A DNA stretch of 64,000 nucleotides from an uncultured Clostridia bacterium (GCA_944388935.1 CALXKK010000001.1:152048-216047), one strand, 5' to 3'. Numbered from the stretch's first letter, positions 1-9,420 are shown. Notes: generated by a model from the sequence alone, not told the origin. Numbers and translations are program-made.

Positions 1-841
1 TCATATATGGATATGGATTCTCTTTTTTGCCTAAAAGATGGAATGTTTCTTCTACTTTTGCATTTTCTATTTGTTTTTCTAAACTTTCTCTTTCTGGTCC
101 ATCTCCTATTACGTAGAATTTATGTTTAAATCCTTTGTCTATTAGTCTTTTATGTACTCTAATAATTCTATCTATTGCTTTTTGTTTTGTAAGTCTTGCA
201 ACAGTTAAAAAGCATACTGTGTCTGTATTTAGATTGTCTGATACTTGTTCTTTTGCTCCTTCTATAACGTTTTCTGGGTTTATGTAATTATATATAACTC
301 TTTTGTGTACCGGTTGTAAATATTCATCTCTTACATCTTTGTATATTTCGTTAAATTTATCTCTGTTATCTTTGCTTACAAATACTAAAGTTTGATATTT
401 TCCATATGTTTTTTTGTCTATAGCGATTTTTATTTTTGCTTTTAAATCTTTTCCAAATACTTTTGTAATATCATTATGTATCCAAGCAATCTTTCTTGTA
501 TTAGGATTCCTTACTCCAAATAGCCTTGTTATTGGCCCTTCCAAAAAGGCTATTTCTATGTCATAATCTCCTTTAACATACTTTTTATAAAAGTGTTTTT
601 TAAATAAAAGTAATTTTAAAGCTGTTGACTTTTTCTTAAAATTTGTCATGTCATTAAATTGGAAATCATATATAGTTTTTAGTTTTACTTTTGAATTTAG
701 CTTTTTTTCGAATTCTCCTTTTGCATATATTGTAAGTATTGTAACATCATATTTTTCGCTTAATTTGTTTGCTAAATCAACTAAAACTTTTTCTGCCCCT
801 CCTAAAGTTAGGCTTGTTATTCCAAACAATATTTTTTTCAT
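1..841 (-). CDS. GT4 glycosyltransferase, 3' part cut by window edge
   Basis: The gene starts at an ATG at 841 after a GGGAGAG ribosome site and runs off the left edge, so 280 codons are visible. The N-terminus carries the glycine-rich GT4 acceptor loop (LGGAEKVLVDLAN, around residues 12-24). A second Rossmann half has FLTVARLTKQKAIDRI and GDGPERESLE, and the visible part ends in the KKENPYPYM segment before the nucleotide-sugar site. The family transfers a sugar from an NDP-sugar to a growing glycan on the inner face of the membrane. It lies just downstream of the polymerase-like gene at 874-2316 and is probably in the same transcript. The acceptor and sugar cannot be told from sequence. Confidence 0.88.
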   Translation of the reverse strand, partial: MKKILFGITSLTLGGAEKVLVDLANKLSEKYDVTILTIYAKGEFEKKLNSKVKLKTIYDFQFNDMTNFKKKSTALKLLLFKKHFYKKYVKGDYDIEIAFLEGPITRLFGVRNPNTRKIAWIHNDITKVFGKDLKAKIKIAIDKKTYGKYQTLVFVSKDNRDKFNEIYKDVRDEYLQPVHKRVIYNYINPENVIEGAKEQVSDNLNTDTVCFLTVARLTKQKAIDRIIRVHKRLIDKGFKHKFYVIGDGPERESLEKQIENAKVEETFHLLGKKENPYPYM

Positions 842-873
842 TTAACTCTCCCTACTTTATACAGCTACCAAAT

Positions 874-2316
874 CTAAGATTTGCACTGTTGCTTAATATA
901 AAAGATCTTATTAATTAATAGTGCGCATATAACTGCAATCATCGTACTTGTTGACATATTAAAGAATACATATCCTGAAAATACTGATATTGCAAATGCT
1001 AGCCCTATACCTAAAACATACATTATGTATTCGCGGTCAATATTTTTAAATCTTTTTATTCCAAAATATAGTCCATAAATGAATATTGCCAAAAATGGTC
1101 CAAAATATAATAAAAATCCTACTATTCCAAAGTTAAATAAAAATGCGGGTATGTCCATTTCTAAAACAAGTTCTCTAAATTGATTCATATATCCGTTTCC
1201 AAAAATTATTAATAATGGATTTGCTTGATTTTTTACTAGAAGTGTATTGTATATTAATTGTTGCATACGTTGGTCATTATTGCTTATATTCCATTTGTTT
1301 GCTATATCATATAATTCTAATACTGACTTTTTTTGTGCCTCGTTCATATAAGTATCTTCGATTTCTCCATTATCTATTTTCTGCTTAATTTCCATTAAAC
1401 TTCCTGTTATGTGTGCTTGCTCATTTGTTGATGTATCTACAATGTCGCCTTCTATATCTTTTAAGTGCTTTCTTCTTTCTAATGTGTTTGAGCCTACAAC
1501 ACCAACAACTGCTACAACTGCTACAATTGCAATTATTCCACAGGCTACAAATTTTTTATTTACTTTGTTATTGCTTATTAATTTTCCTACTATTTCTGCA
1601 AATACAAAAGCAACTAAAGCTATTACAAATCCAAATAGTCCTACCCTTGTTCCAATTAACATACATAGGAATATTCCCATTATAATTATTTCGCCTATAA
1701 TAATTTTTCTGTATTCTTTGTCCGTAGTACTTAGCAAAACGAAGATTGAAAGTGTTAATACTGCACTAATACTGTTACCAGATTCAAACCAACCTTTTAA
1801 ACCTGTTCCTTCTATATATGTAGTTGATGATGTATTAGTTATAATTGATAATAATATTGATGCTATATATATTGAAACTGATGAGATAACAGCTCTTTGT
1901 AATTTACTTTTGTCTTTATCTTTGAACACATAAGCATATACAAATAATATTATTATCATAAATGTGTAATTCATTACATATTGCATTTCATGCACTACAT
2001 TACTATAGCTAAATCCTGTATTTGCTGTGTTAAATAATAATAAATGAGCCAAAGCATAAATTCCATAAATTAATGCTACTATAAACATTCTTAATTTGTG
2101 TTTACTTTTTATAAATAAATCTATTATAACTATTAGCGGTATTATCGGTCTTAGTATTGTAGATGGCGAAATGCTTGTATTAAAAGTATTTCTAAAAACG
2201 AAACTTATTATATCAAATACTGGACACAATATTACAAATACAACTAATAAATTTTCTGATAAATTTTCTAGATTAAGTTTTCTTTTTGGTTTTGCTTCAG
2301 TTTTTAATTTTTCCAT
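874..2316 (-). CDS. O-antigen polymerase/ligase-like membrane protein (Wzy type)
   Basis: This 480-residue protein has about 11-12 hydrophobic segments and one long hydrophilic loop at roughly residues 278-370 that contains charged repeats and the IIFGNGYMNQ region. That pattern fits the Wzy/O-antigen ligase superfamily, whose large external loop holds the active site that joins lipid-linked repeat units into polysaccharide. It sits among four glycosyltransferases, which supports a role in capsule or exopolysaccharide polymerisation. An AGAAGGAG ribosome site precedes the ATG. No Wzx flippase is visible in the window, so it may lie beyond the left edge. Assignment as polymerase rather than ligase is by context. 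Confidence 0.75.
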   Translation of the reverse strand: MEKLKTEAKPKRKLNLENLSENLLVVFVILCPVFDIISFVFRNTFNTSISPSTILRPIIPLIVIIDLFIKSKHKLRMFIVALIYGIYALAHLLLFNTANTGFSYSNVVHEMQYVMNYTFMIIILFVYAYVFKDKDKSKLQRAVISSVSIYIASILLSIITNTSSTTYIEGTGLKGWFESGNSISAVLTLSIFVLLSTTDKEYRKIIIGEIIIMGIFLCMLIGTRVGLFGFVIALVAFVFAEIVGKLISNNKVNKKFVACGIIAIVAVVAVVGVVGSNTLERRKHLKDIEGDIVDTSTNEQAHITGSLMEIKQKIDNGEIEDTYMNEAQKKSVLELYDIANKWNISNNDQRMQQLIYNTLLVKNQANPLLIIFGNGYMNQFRELVLEMDIPAFLFNFGIVGFLLYFGPFLAIFIYGLYFGIKRFKNIDREYIMYVLGIGLAFAISVFSGYVFFNMSTSTMIAVICALLINKIFYIKQQCKS

Positions 2317-2380
2317 AAATTCTCCTTCTATTTTTTACTTTTGCCATTTAAGATTTTGATAAAAATTTATACCTTCAATC

Positions 2381-3367
2381 TTATGCAAATCTTTCCTGAA
2401 TTTTCTTACGTATAAATCTTATTCTTCCCAATTTTTCATATAATTTAAGCGTCTTGTCGTTAACACTTAACATATATTTATTTTTTAAGCTTTTCTCTTT
2501 AAAATATTTATTTTCTTTCCATTTTGGAAATGTTGTGTTTAATTTTTCCCAAGCATAATTTATTGTTTTATCTCTTTCTGCTTTATCCTCTATCATAACC
2601 ATTCTAAGCATTGAGCTACATAATAAATATCTTGCATAATTATATTCCAATTCATTTTTATAATTTTCATATATATTGTTTTCCTTATAAAAATCTATTA
2701 CATGGTCTAAGACTTGTATAATATCTGCTGTTTTACTAGTTTGTGTGTTTGATATTGAATTATCTCTCTGTACATAATGTATAAATGGTCTTTTTACAAT
2801 AGATATACTGTTTATATATGGAATTAATTTACAAAAAAACTCTACATCTTCATATCTTAGCCCTACTGGGAATTTTATTCCAGTTCTCTCTATTAACTCT
2901 CTTTTTATTAATTTATTCCAAGCTACTACTCTCGCGTTTAATAGCATATCTTTTCTATCTTTGTAAGTTCTTCCTTTGCTTTCTATTGTTTCTTCTGGGT
3001 ATTCCCATAGATAGTCACATTCTACAACATCTGCTCTATCAATTCTTGCACTTTCGTACATTTCTGCATACATTTCTTCTTCTACATAATCATCAGAATC
3101 TAAAAAAGCTATATATTCTCCTGTGGCATATGGCAAAGCATAATTTCTTGCATCTGATAGTCCTCCATTTTCTTTTTCCAAATATATTATCTTATCTGGA
3201 TATCTTTTTTGGTAATCTTTTGCAATTTCTTCTGACCCATCTTTGCTTCCATCGTTTACTAGTATTATCTCTATGTCTTGTAATGATTGATTTACCAATG
3301 ATTTTATACTTCTTTCTATATACTCTTCCACATTGTAGAATGGAACTATTATACTAACTTTTTTCAT
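2381..3367 (-). CDS. GT2 family glycosyltransferase
   Basis: This is a GT-A fold transferase of 328 residues. It opens with VSIIVPFYNVEEYIERSIKSL, continues through VNDGSKDGS (residues 38-46), and has the metal/nucleotide-binding DSDD motif at residues 90-93. A conserved RYEDVEF segment further on supplies the likely catalytic base. The C-terminal third is helical and variable and probably sets acceptor specificity. Proteins with this organisation (EpsJ-like) add sugars to undecaprenyl-linked exopolysaccharide intermediates. It is followed on the same strand by the polymerase-like gene and preceded by a second, similar GT2 gene at 3420-4367. The ribosome site is AGAGG. The donor sugar is unknown. 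Confidence 0.87.
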   Translation of the reverse strand: MKKVSIIVPFYNVEEYIERSIKSLVNQSLQDIEIILVNDGSKDGSEEIAKDYQKRYPDKIIYLEKENGGLSDARNYALPYATGEYIAFLDSDDYVEEEMYAEMYESARIDRADVVECDYLWEYPEETIESKGRTYKDRKDMLLNARVVAWNKLIKRELIERTGIKFPVGLRYEDVEFFCKLIPYINSISIVKRPFIHYVQRDNSISNTQTSKTADIIQVLDHVIDFYKENNIYENYKNELEYNYARYLLCSSMLRMVMIEDKAERDKTINYAWEKLNTTFPKWKENKYFKEKSLKNKYMLSVNDKTLKLYEKLGRIRFIRKKIQERFA

Positions 3368-3419
3368 CTAATCGCCTCTTTAAACTTTATTTTAAAGTAT
3401 CTAATTGCTAGTTTTTTTA

Positions 3420-4367
3420 TTATTTTATCTTTAGATATAATTTGATATCTATACATAATAAGATTTTCTTTATTAATTGTTTTAAATTTCTTATTTTAAT
3501 ATTTTTTGTCATTTTTCTATTTTTTATTTCTTTAATATATTTTTCTTGGTCTTCTGGTTGTAACTCTTTTGTTTTTAAAATTATTGCGTTAGTGTAATAT
3601 ATTTTTACATTTTGTTTTGTTAATTTATCTAATTTTAATTTTTCTAGAAATTCCATTGCATTATCATAATGAGCTAAAGCATCATATGCTTTTTTTAGTG
3701 TTTTTTTATAATCTTCATTTCTGGTTATACTGTTATCACTTTGAACATAGTAATATCCATAAAAATTAATTGATATCATCGTTTTGGCTAAAACTATTAC
3801 AAATGGCATTAGACCAAAGTCCTCGTGCTCAGTTCCTACCTTGAATTTTAAATTGTTATTTGTGAAAATATCTTTTTTTATTAAATAAACACAAGGTGAG
3901 TCTAGCAATACATCTGTGCTATACAATTTATTAAAGCCATCTTGTCCAGAAGTGTTTTCGAAAGTAGCCCCTGGTACTAATTCTAAAAGCTTTCCTTCTC
4001 TATTTACTCTTTGTAATTTAAATTTTATTAAGTCTATATCTTGATTAATATATTTTTCTAAATTTTTAAATAAGGCTTCGTCTATATAATCATCAGAGTC
4101 TAAAAACATTATATAATCGCCTTTTGCTTTTTCTATTCCAAAATTTCTTGTATCAGCAACACCAGTATTTTCCTTGCTGTAATAACTAACTATTTCTGGA
4201 TATTTATCCTTGTATTCATTTATTATTTTCTCGGAATTATCCTTGCTTCCATCATTAATAATAACCATTTCTATATTTTTATATGATTGATTAATAACTG
4301 AATCAAAGCATTTTCTTAAATACTTTTCGGTATTGTATACAGGAATTATTATACTTATTTTTTTCAT
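3420..4367 (-). CDS. GT2 family glycosyltransferase
   Basis: This 315-residue GT-A transferase is closely similar in its first 100 residues to the neighbour at 2381-3367 (IIIPVYNTEKYLRKCFDSV, INDGSKDNS, DSDD at residues 90-93, then EHEDFG). The C-terminal halves differ, which suggests a gene duplication followed by a change of acceptor. An AAGGAG ribosome site overlaps the end of the upstream GT4 gene (stop at 4371), so the two are almost certainly translated from one message. The role is addition of a sugar to a lipid-linked oligosaccharide at the cytoplasmic face. The exact linkage is not predictable. Confidence 0.87.
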   Translation of the reverse strand: MKKISIIIPVYNTEKYLRKCFDSVINQSYKNIEMVIINDGSKDNSEKIINEYKDKYPEIVSYYSKENTGVADTRNFGIEKAKGDYIMFLDSDDYIDEALFKNLEKYINQDIDLIKFKLQRVNREGKLLELVPGATFENTSGQDGFNKLYSTDVLLDSPCVYLIKKDIFTNNNLKFKVGTEHEDFGLMPFVIVLAKTMISINFYGYYYVQSDNSITRNEDYKKTLKKAYDALAHYDNAMEFLEKLKLDKLTKQNVKIYYTNAIILKTKELQPEDQEKYIKEIKNRKMTKNIKIRNLKQLIKKILLCIDIKLYLKIK

Positions 4368-4370
4368 TCC

Positions 4371-5453
4371 CTACTCCTTAATAATTTCTTTTAATGTGTT
4401 AAAAATGTTTTTATTATATTCGTTTGCATCGAATTTTTTAGTTATTGTATATCCTGTTTCTATGAAATCTTTCATTGCTTTGTATAGTTCTTTTTCCTCT
4501 TTTTTTACTACGATTCCACGACCTTCGATTTGCTCGTAGTCAGAGACATCTGTAGTGATTATCGGTTTGTTTAATATAAAAGATTCTAAAAATACTACTG
4601 GATATCCTTCATAATCTGAAGATAATACTACACAGTCACTTATTCTATAATATGGATATGGATTTTTCTTTCTTCCTAGAAATACTATTTTGTCTTCCAA
4701 GTTTTTTTCCTTTACCATATCTTTATACATTTTGTTGTCCGGTCCATCGCCTATAAAAACTATTCTAAATTTTTTGCTGTCTTTTTTTAGTTGTTCTGCT
4801 GCATCTATAATTCTTGTTAGCTTTTTCTGTCTTTCATCATGTCTTCCAACATTTAGGAAAGTTACTACATTTTCTTTTTTTATATCTTTTATTTCCTCTT
4901 CGGATTTATTTATTATTCTTTTATCGTTTATTAAATTATTACATACTGTAACTTTGTCTTTTAGCTTTGGAAAAACTTTAATAAAACTATTTTTTCCTTC
5001 TTCTGATACAAATATAATTTTTTTAAATTTTGTTACTTTTCTTTCATTAAAAAAGTCCTTCATTTGTTTTTCATTATTATTGTATAGTATTAAATAGTCT
5101 GCATGTCCCCACAAAGCATTGTTTTTTGAGCATGTCCTTGCTACAAAGCTTGCGGGTATTGAATATGTTGCAAAACTTGCGGAGAAATCAAATTTATTTT
5201 TGTATTGTTTTATAAATTTAAATCTTTTTATTATGTTCTTAAATTTTCTTATTAATATATTTTTATCATTTGCTGGGGCATATTCTATTATTTTGATATT
5301 TGGTGAAATTTTATCTAGAAAAACTCCTTCCTTTTTTTCTAATACTAATGTAATATCATATCCATGTTCTAATAAATAATTGGTAAGAGTTACTAGTGAA
5401 GTTTCTATTCCTCCTAAGTCTAAATTGTATGCTGCAAATAATAATTTTTTCAT
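4371..5453 (-). CDS. GT4 family glycosyltransferase (EpsF-like)
   Basis: This is a 360-residue GT-B transferase. The acceptor-side loop NLDLGGIETSLVTLTNYL is at residues 10-27. FLNVGRHDERQKKLTRI marks the start of the donor half. GDGPDNKMYKDMV and SSDYEGYPVVFLESF form the EX7E-type nucleotide-sugar site. There is no signal peptide, so it acts in the cytosol or at the membrane face. It is the first gene after the hairpin at 5537-5571, 3 bp upstream of the next GT2 gene, so it may begin a transcription unit or be reached by read-through from the pssE-like gene. Its N-terminus resembles the partial GT4 at 1-841, so the cluster contains two related GT4 enzymes. Confidence 0.87.
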   Translation of the reverse strand: MKKLLFAAYNLDLGGIETSLVTLTNYLLEHGYDITLVLEKKEGVFLDKISPNIKIIEYAPANDKNILIRKFKNIIKRFKFIKQYKNKFDFSASFATYSIPASFVARTCSKNNALWGHADYLILYNNNEKQMKDFFNERKVTKFKKIIFVSEEGKNSFIKVFPKLKDKVTVCNNLINDKRIINKSEEEIKDIKKENVVTFLNVGRHDERQKKLTRIIDAAEQLKKDSKKFRIVFIGDGPDNKMYKDMVKEKNLEDKIVFLGRKKNPYPYYRISDCVVLSSDYEGYPVVFLESFILNKPIITTDVSDYEQIEGRGIVVKKEEKELYKAMKDFIETGYTITKKFDANEYNKNIFNTLKEIIKE

Positions 5454-5536
5454 AAAATTTTATTCCTCATTTCTCCCATTTTTTCGTATTCATTTTATAT
5501 TAAAACAGCTAATGTGTCAACGGGATTTAACAAAGC

Positions 5537-5571
5537 AAAAAGCTTAGAAATTTTTATCTTTCTAAGCTTTT
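5537..5571 (-). terminator. Terminator after the Alg13-like gene
   Basis: AAAAGCTTAGAAA and TTTCTAAGCTTTT form a 13-bp stem around a short loop. On the minus strand the stem is followed by a T-rich run. It lies 6 bp past the stop of the gene ending at 5578. Confidence 0.8.
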
Positions 5572-5577
5572 ACGTTT

Positions 5578-6057
5578 TTAATTTTTATCTATAAAATCTT
5601 CTATTATTTTTATCATATTTTCTGTTTGACTTATAAATTTATTAGGCTTAAATGTCTTTGATTTTTCTATTGCTTTTTCCAATTCATCTAATTCTACAAC
5701 CCCAATTAAAAATCCTTGCTTGTCAAATGAATCAACTATTTGAATTTGATGGTCATTTACATGTTCTCCAAAACTACTTAAACGTGGTACTGCAATAACC
5801 TTTTTTCCCATCTTAAGTGACGTAACAATTGAACCTACTCCACCATGTGTTATTATTAAATCTGCTTTTTCCATTAAATCTCTTAATTTATCCTGTGGCA
5901 TTAAACTAAAAATTTCCATATCTTTTGATTCATATTTAGTTCTACCTGCCTGTACCACAACTTTTTCTTTTATTACTTTCTTATCTATTAATTCTTGAAT
6001 TTTATCTAGCAGACGATGGAAGCTATTATCCTGTGTTCCTAATAATACTAATATCAA
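5578..6057 (-). CDS. Alg13/PssE-like glycosyltransferase catalytic subunit
   Basis: This is the 159-residue C-terminal GT28-like half of a split transferase. Motifs are LVLLGTQDNSFHRLLDKI at the N-terminus, ITHGGVGSI and VIAVPRLSSFGEHVNDHQ. In PssD/PssE and yeast Alg14/Alg13 pairs this subunit binds the nucleotide sugar and is recruited to the membrane by its partner, encoded directly upstream. I place the start at the TTG at 6057: AGGAGG lies 9 bp upstream, and the codon overlaps the TGA of the partner gene (sequence TTGA), a typical coupled arrangement. A longer reading from an ATG at 6111 would only overlap the partner's C-terminus. The product probably glycosylates an undecaprenyl-linked intermediate. 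Confidence 0.85.
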   Translation of the reverse strand: MILVLLGTQDNSFHRLLDKIQELIDKKVIKEKVVVQAGRTKYESKDMEIFSLMPQDKLRDLMEKADLIITHGGVGSIVTSLKMGKKVIAVPRLSSFGEHVNDHQIQIVDSFDKQGFLIGVVELDELEKAIEKSKTFKPNKFISQTENMIKIIEDFIDKN

Positions 6058-6530
6058 AATATTGATCCTCCTAATTTTGCTTTTGGATATAGTTTTAGCA
6101 TTTCTTCCCATTGAACTATAAATAAATCTGCAAATTTGTAAATTAATTTTCCTGTTGCAGTTTTAGAGTCCCTGTTTGCAAATGTTTCTATATATATAAT
6201 TTTTCTTCTAAATATTTTTCCAAGTACACACATTGGTCCGGCAGTGTGTGTACCTGTTGTTACTATATACTGTGGTCTAATTTTTATAAAATAAAATACG
6301 GTTAGTATACAGTTCCATAAGAATTTAAATGGATAAACAAGTGGACGTGACCTTGTTCCATATACCATATATGATATCTTTTTTCCATATTGTTTTTTAA
6401 AACCCTCTGTAAATTTATCTTTTTCTGTAATTATATGATAATCGTATTTTTCAAACATTGGCTTTAGTTGCATTAACTCATTAAAATGGCCACCTGTACT
6501 AGATATAAATAGTACTTTTTTCTTTTTCAT
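6054..6530 (-). CDS. Alg14/PssD-like membrane-anchoring glycosyltransferase subunit
   Basis: This 158-residue protein begins KKVLFISSTGGHFNELMQLKPMF and contains VTTGTHTAGPMCVLGKIF and IYIETFANRDSKTATGKLIYKFADLFIVQW, the signature order of Alg14/PssD/EpsE-like subunits. A hydrophobic stretch at roughly residues 72-90 probably associates with the membrane. The family recruits the catalytic Alg13-like partner, encoded by the overlapping next gene. The acyl-CoA synthetase gene ends 14 bp upstream, so the two are probably cotranscribed. The ribosome site is CGGAGG. Confidence 0.86.
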   Translation of the reverse strand: MKKKKVLFISSTGGHFNELMQLKPMFEKYDYHIITEKDKFTEGFKKQYGKKISYMVYGTRSRPLVYPFKFLWNCILTVFYFIKIRPQYIVTTGTHTAGPMCVLGKIFRRKIIYIETFANRDSKTATGKLIYKFADLFIVQWEEMLKLYPKAKLGGSIF

Positions 6531-6544
6531 ATTTCCTCCGAATA

Positions 6545-8452
6545 CTATTTGTTTTCATTATCTTCTTTGTCTGTATTTGCAGTTTCGCCTGCTGCTTTAT
6601 CTGTATCATTTTGAAGTTCTACATATCTTTTTATTTTCATAGTTGTTGTTTTTGCAAACTCATCATGTTTTAATTCTAATTTCTTTACAGCTTTATATGA
6701 TGTTAATTGTTTGTTTACTTCTTTTATTTTTTCCCATATTATTTTATGAATTTCTTCTTCGCTTAAATCTTTTCCATGTAATCTTTCTATTTCTTCTTTG
6801 TTAGGTATTACTCTCGCTGTAATTATTAATTCTTTTTCACCTTTTACTTCTTTTCCATATACCATACATTCTTGTATCTCTGGTATTTTTGATAATAATA
6901 ATTCTATTTCTTCTGGATAAATATTTTTACCATTTTGTGTTACTATAACATTCTTACTTCTTCCTGTAACAAATACATATCCATCTTTGTCCATATATCC
7001 AATATCTCCTGAGTTGAACCATCCATCATGTACAACTTCTTTTGTTGCTTCCTCATCTTCAAAATAACCTAACATTAATGTTCTACTCTTAATCCAAATT
7101 TCTCCTTCTCCGTTTTCGTTTGGATTATGTATTTTAATTTCTGCACAATTTACTGGAAGACCAACAGAGCCTATTCTTGTATCGCATTCTGGTGTAAGAG
7201 CTGCAATTGGTGCTGTTTCTGTTAATCCATATCCCTGTAAAAATTCTATACCAATATCTTGAACCCATTTTCCTATTTTCTTATCTATTGGTGCTGCTGC
7301 AGAAACTATTATTCTCAAATTTCCGCCTAAATTGTCGTAAATTTCTTTAAACACTTTTCTTTTAATATCTATTCCAACACTTTTTAATGCATTTGTTATA
7401 TGTATCATAGAATTTACTAAACCTGCTTTACCGCTTTTTTCTATTGATTGATTAATCTTCTTGTATAAAGTTTCTACAAGTAATGGCACTGCAAGCATTG
7501 CTGTAGGTTTTGCCTCTTGCATATCTGGTACAATATATCTTAAACCTGTACATATTGCAACTGAGCAACCATATGCAAATGGTAATAATGCTCCAATTGA
7601 TGATTCATAAGTATGATGTAATGGTAATACAGAGAAAAGTCTGTCCCATTGATATAATTTTACATATTTAGAAACAGCATTAACATTTTCTGCTAAGTTT
7701 CTATGGCATATCATAACTCCTTTAGCTTGTGATGTTGTACCAGATGTAAATATCAAGAATTTAAATTCTTCTGGGTCAATTTTTACATCCATATATTCTG
7801 TATTTCCTGCATCTGTTAATTTCTTTCCTTCTGCTATTACATGTTCTATTCCAACGTGTCTACCTTGAACAGGTTCGTCACTGTTCATTTCTATAAAATA
7901 TTTTACCATTGGTAAATTATCTTTAATTTTCTCTATAGATTCCTTTTTCTTCTTAGAATAAATTACTGCTGCAGCATGTGAACGTTTTATAACATTTTCT
8001 ATTTCGTTGTTTGGTAGCTCCTTATCTATTGGCACAGCTGTTCCAACACCACATAGTATTGAAAAATAAGATACATACCAATAATATGTATTTTCACCAA
8101 TTATTATAATTCTTTCATTAGTTAAATTTAGGTATTTCATAAGACCTGTACCTAAATTTATAACATCATTACCAAATCTTTCGTATGTATATTCTTCAAA
8201 TTTTGCTTTATGGTCATGATTAGGTCTTTCTAGAATATACACATTATCTTTGTATAATTCTATTGATCTTTTAAATATTTCTTTTACATCTTTATAGTGT
8301 GTCTCTTCATAAAATTTTTTCTTATTCTTTTTATCCTTCATTTTATCTATTTGATCATAATTTACCTGCATTTCATCTATGTTTTCCATATCGTTCATTT
8401 TCATTTTAGGAAATTTAAAATCAGGCATTTTAAAATCTTTTAATATTCTCAT
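6545..8452 (-). CDS. AMP-forming long-chain acyl-CoA synthetase
   Basis: This 635-residue ANL-superfamily enzyme has the P-loop IFTSGTTSQAKGVM at about residues 234-247, the GYGLTET adenylate motif, WFNSGDIGYMDKDGYVFVTGR, and the C-terminal lysine region VTQNGKNIYPEE. The family activates a carboxylate, usually a fatty acid, with ATP and then forms a CoA thioester. A lysine-rich N-terminal extension of about 50 residues precedes the core, and the C-terminus is acidic. It heads the polysaccharide transcript and is divergent from the acyl-ACP thioesterase at 8679. Together these two could recycle or retarget acyl chains released from fatty acid synthesis. Substrate chain length is not readable from sequence. 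Confidence 0.87.
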   Translation of the reverse strand: MRILKDFKMPDFKFPKMKMNDMENIDEMQVNYDQIDKMKDKKNKKKFYEETHYKDVKEIFKRSIELYKDNVYILERPNHDHKAKFEEYTYERFGNDVINLGTGLMKYLNLTNERIIIIGENTYYWYVSYFSILCGVGTAVPIDKELPNNEIENVIKRSHAAAVIYSKKKKESIEKIKDNLPMVKYFIEMNSDEPVQGRHVGIEHVIAEGKKLTDAGNTEYMDVKIDPEEFKFLIFTSGTTSQAKGVMICHRNLAENVNAVSKYVKLYQWDRLFSVLPLHHTYESSIGALLPFAYGCSVAICTGLRYIVPDMQEAKPTAMLAVPLLVETLYKKINQSIEKSGKAGLVNSMIHITNALKSVGIDIKRKVFKEIYDNLGGNLRIIVSAAAPIDKKIGKWVQDIGIEFLQGYGLTETAPIAALTPECDTRIGSVGLPVNCAEIKIHNPNENGEGEIWIKSRTLMLGYFEDEEATKEVVHDGWFNSGDIGYMDKDGYVFVTGRSKNVIVTQNGKNIYPEEIELLLSKIPEIQECMVYGKEVKGEKELIITARVIPNKEEIERLHGKDLSEEEIHKIIWEKIKEVNKQLTSYKAVKKLELKHDEFAKTTTMKIKRYVELQNDTDKAAGETANTDKEDNENK

Positions 8453-8572
8453 AACACTATCACTCCTATACGCCTATATTATTTCACAATTATTAGATTT
8501 TGTAAACTATTTTCAGATTTATATACTACTTAGTATAATTGTATTTTGAATTTTTTTGTGCTAGAATTAATC

Positions 8573-8646
8573 TGCAGTCGAAATCTTAGATTTCGCGTCT
8601 GCAAATATAGTTGGCAAAGCCAACAAGTCCTTTTAGGATGGTACTT
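8573..8646 (+). promoter_or_regulatory. Structured leader of the acyl-ACP thioesterase gene (three hairpins)
   Basis: Three consecutive inverted repeats lie between the divergent genes. 8573-8603 has TGCAG and CGAAATC pairing with GATTTCG and CTGCA. 8610-8624 is a perfect GTTGGC/GCCAAC hairpin with an AAA loop. 8625-8646 is a weaker AAGTCCT pairing. A TATAAT hexamer at 8534-8539 could be the -10 element, but its -35 is poor. The hairpins would lie in the 5' leader, ending about 17 bp before the ribosome site. No known riboswitch is recognised. Confidence 0.5.
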
Positions 8647-8678
8647 AAAAGTTCACAATTTTGGAAGGAGGAATAATA

Positions 8679-9410
8679 ATGGCTTATTTTGAACATGATT
8701 TTGAAATTGGATTAAAAGATGTAGAGAAGCCTAATTATTTAAGCAATAAAGCTATTTTGTCATTTTTCGAGGACATTGGTTCATACCATTCAGACAGTAT
8801 TAATTTTGGTTTAAATGATATACCTAACACTCATTCTTCTTGGGTTTTACTTGGTTGGAAAGTTAAGGTTTTAAAAAGACCTGTTTATGGAGATAAATTG
8901 CATATAGTTACTTGGGCTAGAAATGTAGAAAAGTTCTCTACATATCGTGATTTTGAAGCATATAATAAAAATAATGAATTGGCTATTATTGCTACTTCTA
9001 AATGGGTTTTAGTAGACACAACTACTGGAAGATTAAGACCAATACCAGAGGATATTGTTAGCAAATATAAACCTGATACAAAAATGGTATTTCCAGAAAA
9101 TGAATCTATACTTTCTAAAATTCCAGATGCGGATAAGTATGAATCAGAATCAATTTATACTGTACAACGTTCTCAAATAGATGTAAATAAACATATGCAC
9201 AATTTATATTATTTGGATATAGCATACGAAGCTTTACCAAAAGAAGTTTATGAAAACAATATATTTGATTCATTTGAGATTTGTTATAGAAAACAAATTA
9301 AACTTCATGATACTGTAAAATGTTATTATGCTTTTGAGAATAATACTCATAAAGTTATTATTAAAAGTTTGAATGATAAAATAATTCATGCAATTATTAC
9401 GTTTAATTAA
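8679..9410 (+). CDS. Acyl-ACP thioesterase (FatA/TesA-like double hotdog)
   Basis: The 243-residue protein matches bacterial acyl-ACP thioesterases: an N-terminal hotdog domain (NYLSNKAILSFFEDIGSYHSDSINFG, then SSWVLLGWKVKVLKRPVYGDKLHIVTW) and a second hotdog with VQRSQIDVNKHMHNLYYLDIAYEALP. It hydrolyses acyl-ACP to free fatty acid and ACP in the cytosol. I start it at the ATG at 8679, with GGAAGGAGG 7 bp upstream; an in-frame TTG at 8661 lies before that ribosome site and is not used. It diverges from the acyl-CoA synthetase, which could activate the fatty acid it releases. A bidirectional terminator follows. Confidence 0.88.
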   Translation: MAYFEHDFEIGLKDVEKPNYLSNKAILSFFEDIGSYHSDSINFGLNDIPNTHSSWVLLGWKVKVLKRPVYGDKLHIVTWARNVEKFSTYRDFEAYNKNNELAIIATSKWVLVDTTTGRLRPIPEDIVSKYKPDTKMVFPENESILSKIPDADKYESESIYTVQRSQIDVNKHMHNLYYLDIAYEALPKEVYENNIFDSFEICYRKQIKLHDTVKCYYAFENNTHKVIIKSLNDKIIHAIITFN

Positions 9411-9420
9411 ATTTGTAAGA

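Noticed and set aside
648..845. A 65-residue plus-strand frame at the left edge.
   Set aside because: It is antisense to the partial GT4 glycosyltransferase, whose motifs continue without interruption to the window edge.
5517..5530. A CGGGATTTAAC string before the terminator, similar to the repeat arm.
   Set aside because: There is no GGGACGGTCC core and no opposing arm, so it is not counted as a copy.
8625..8646. GGATGGTAC reminiscent of the T-box tail.
   Set aside because: The T-box consensus AGGGTGGTACCGCG is not met, there is no specifier stem or terminator, and the gene is not an amino-acid gene.
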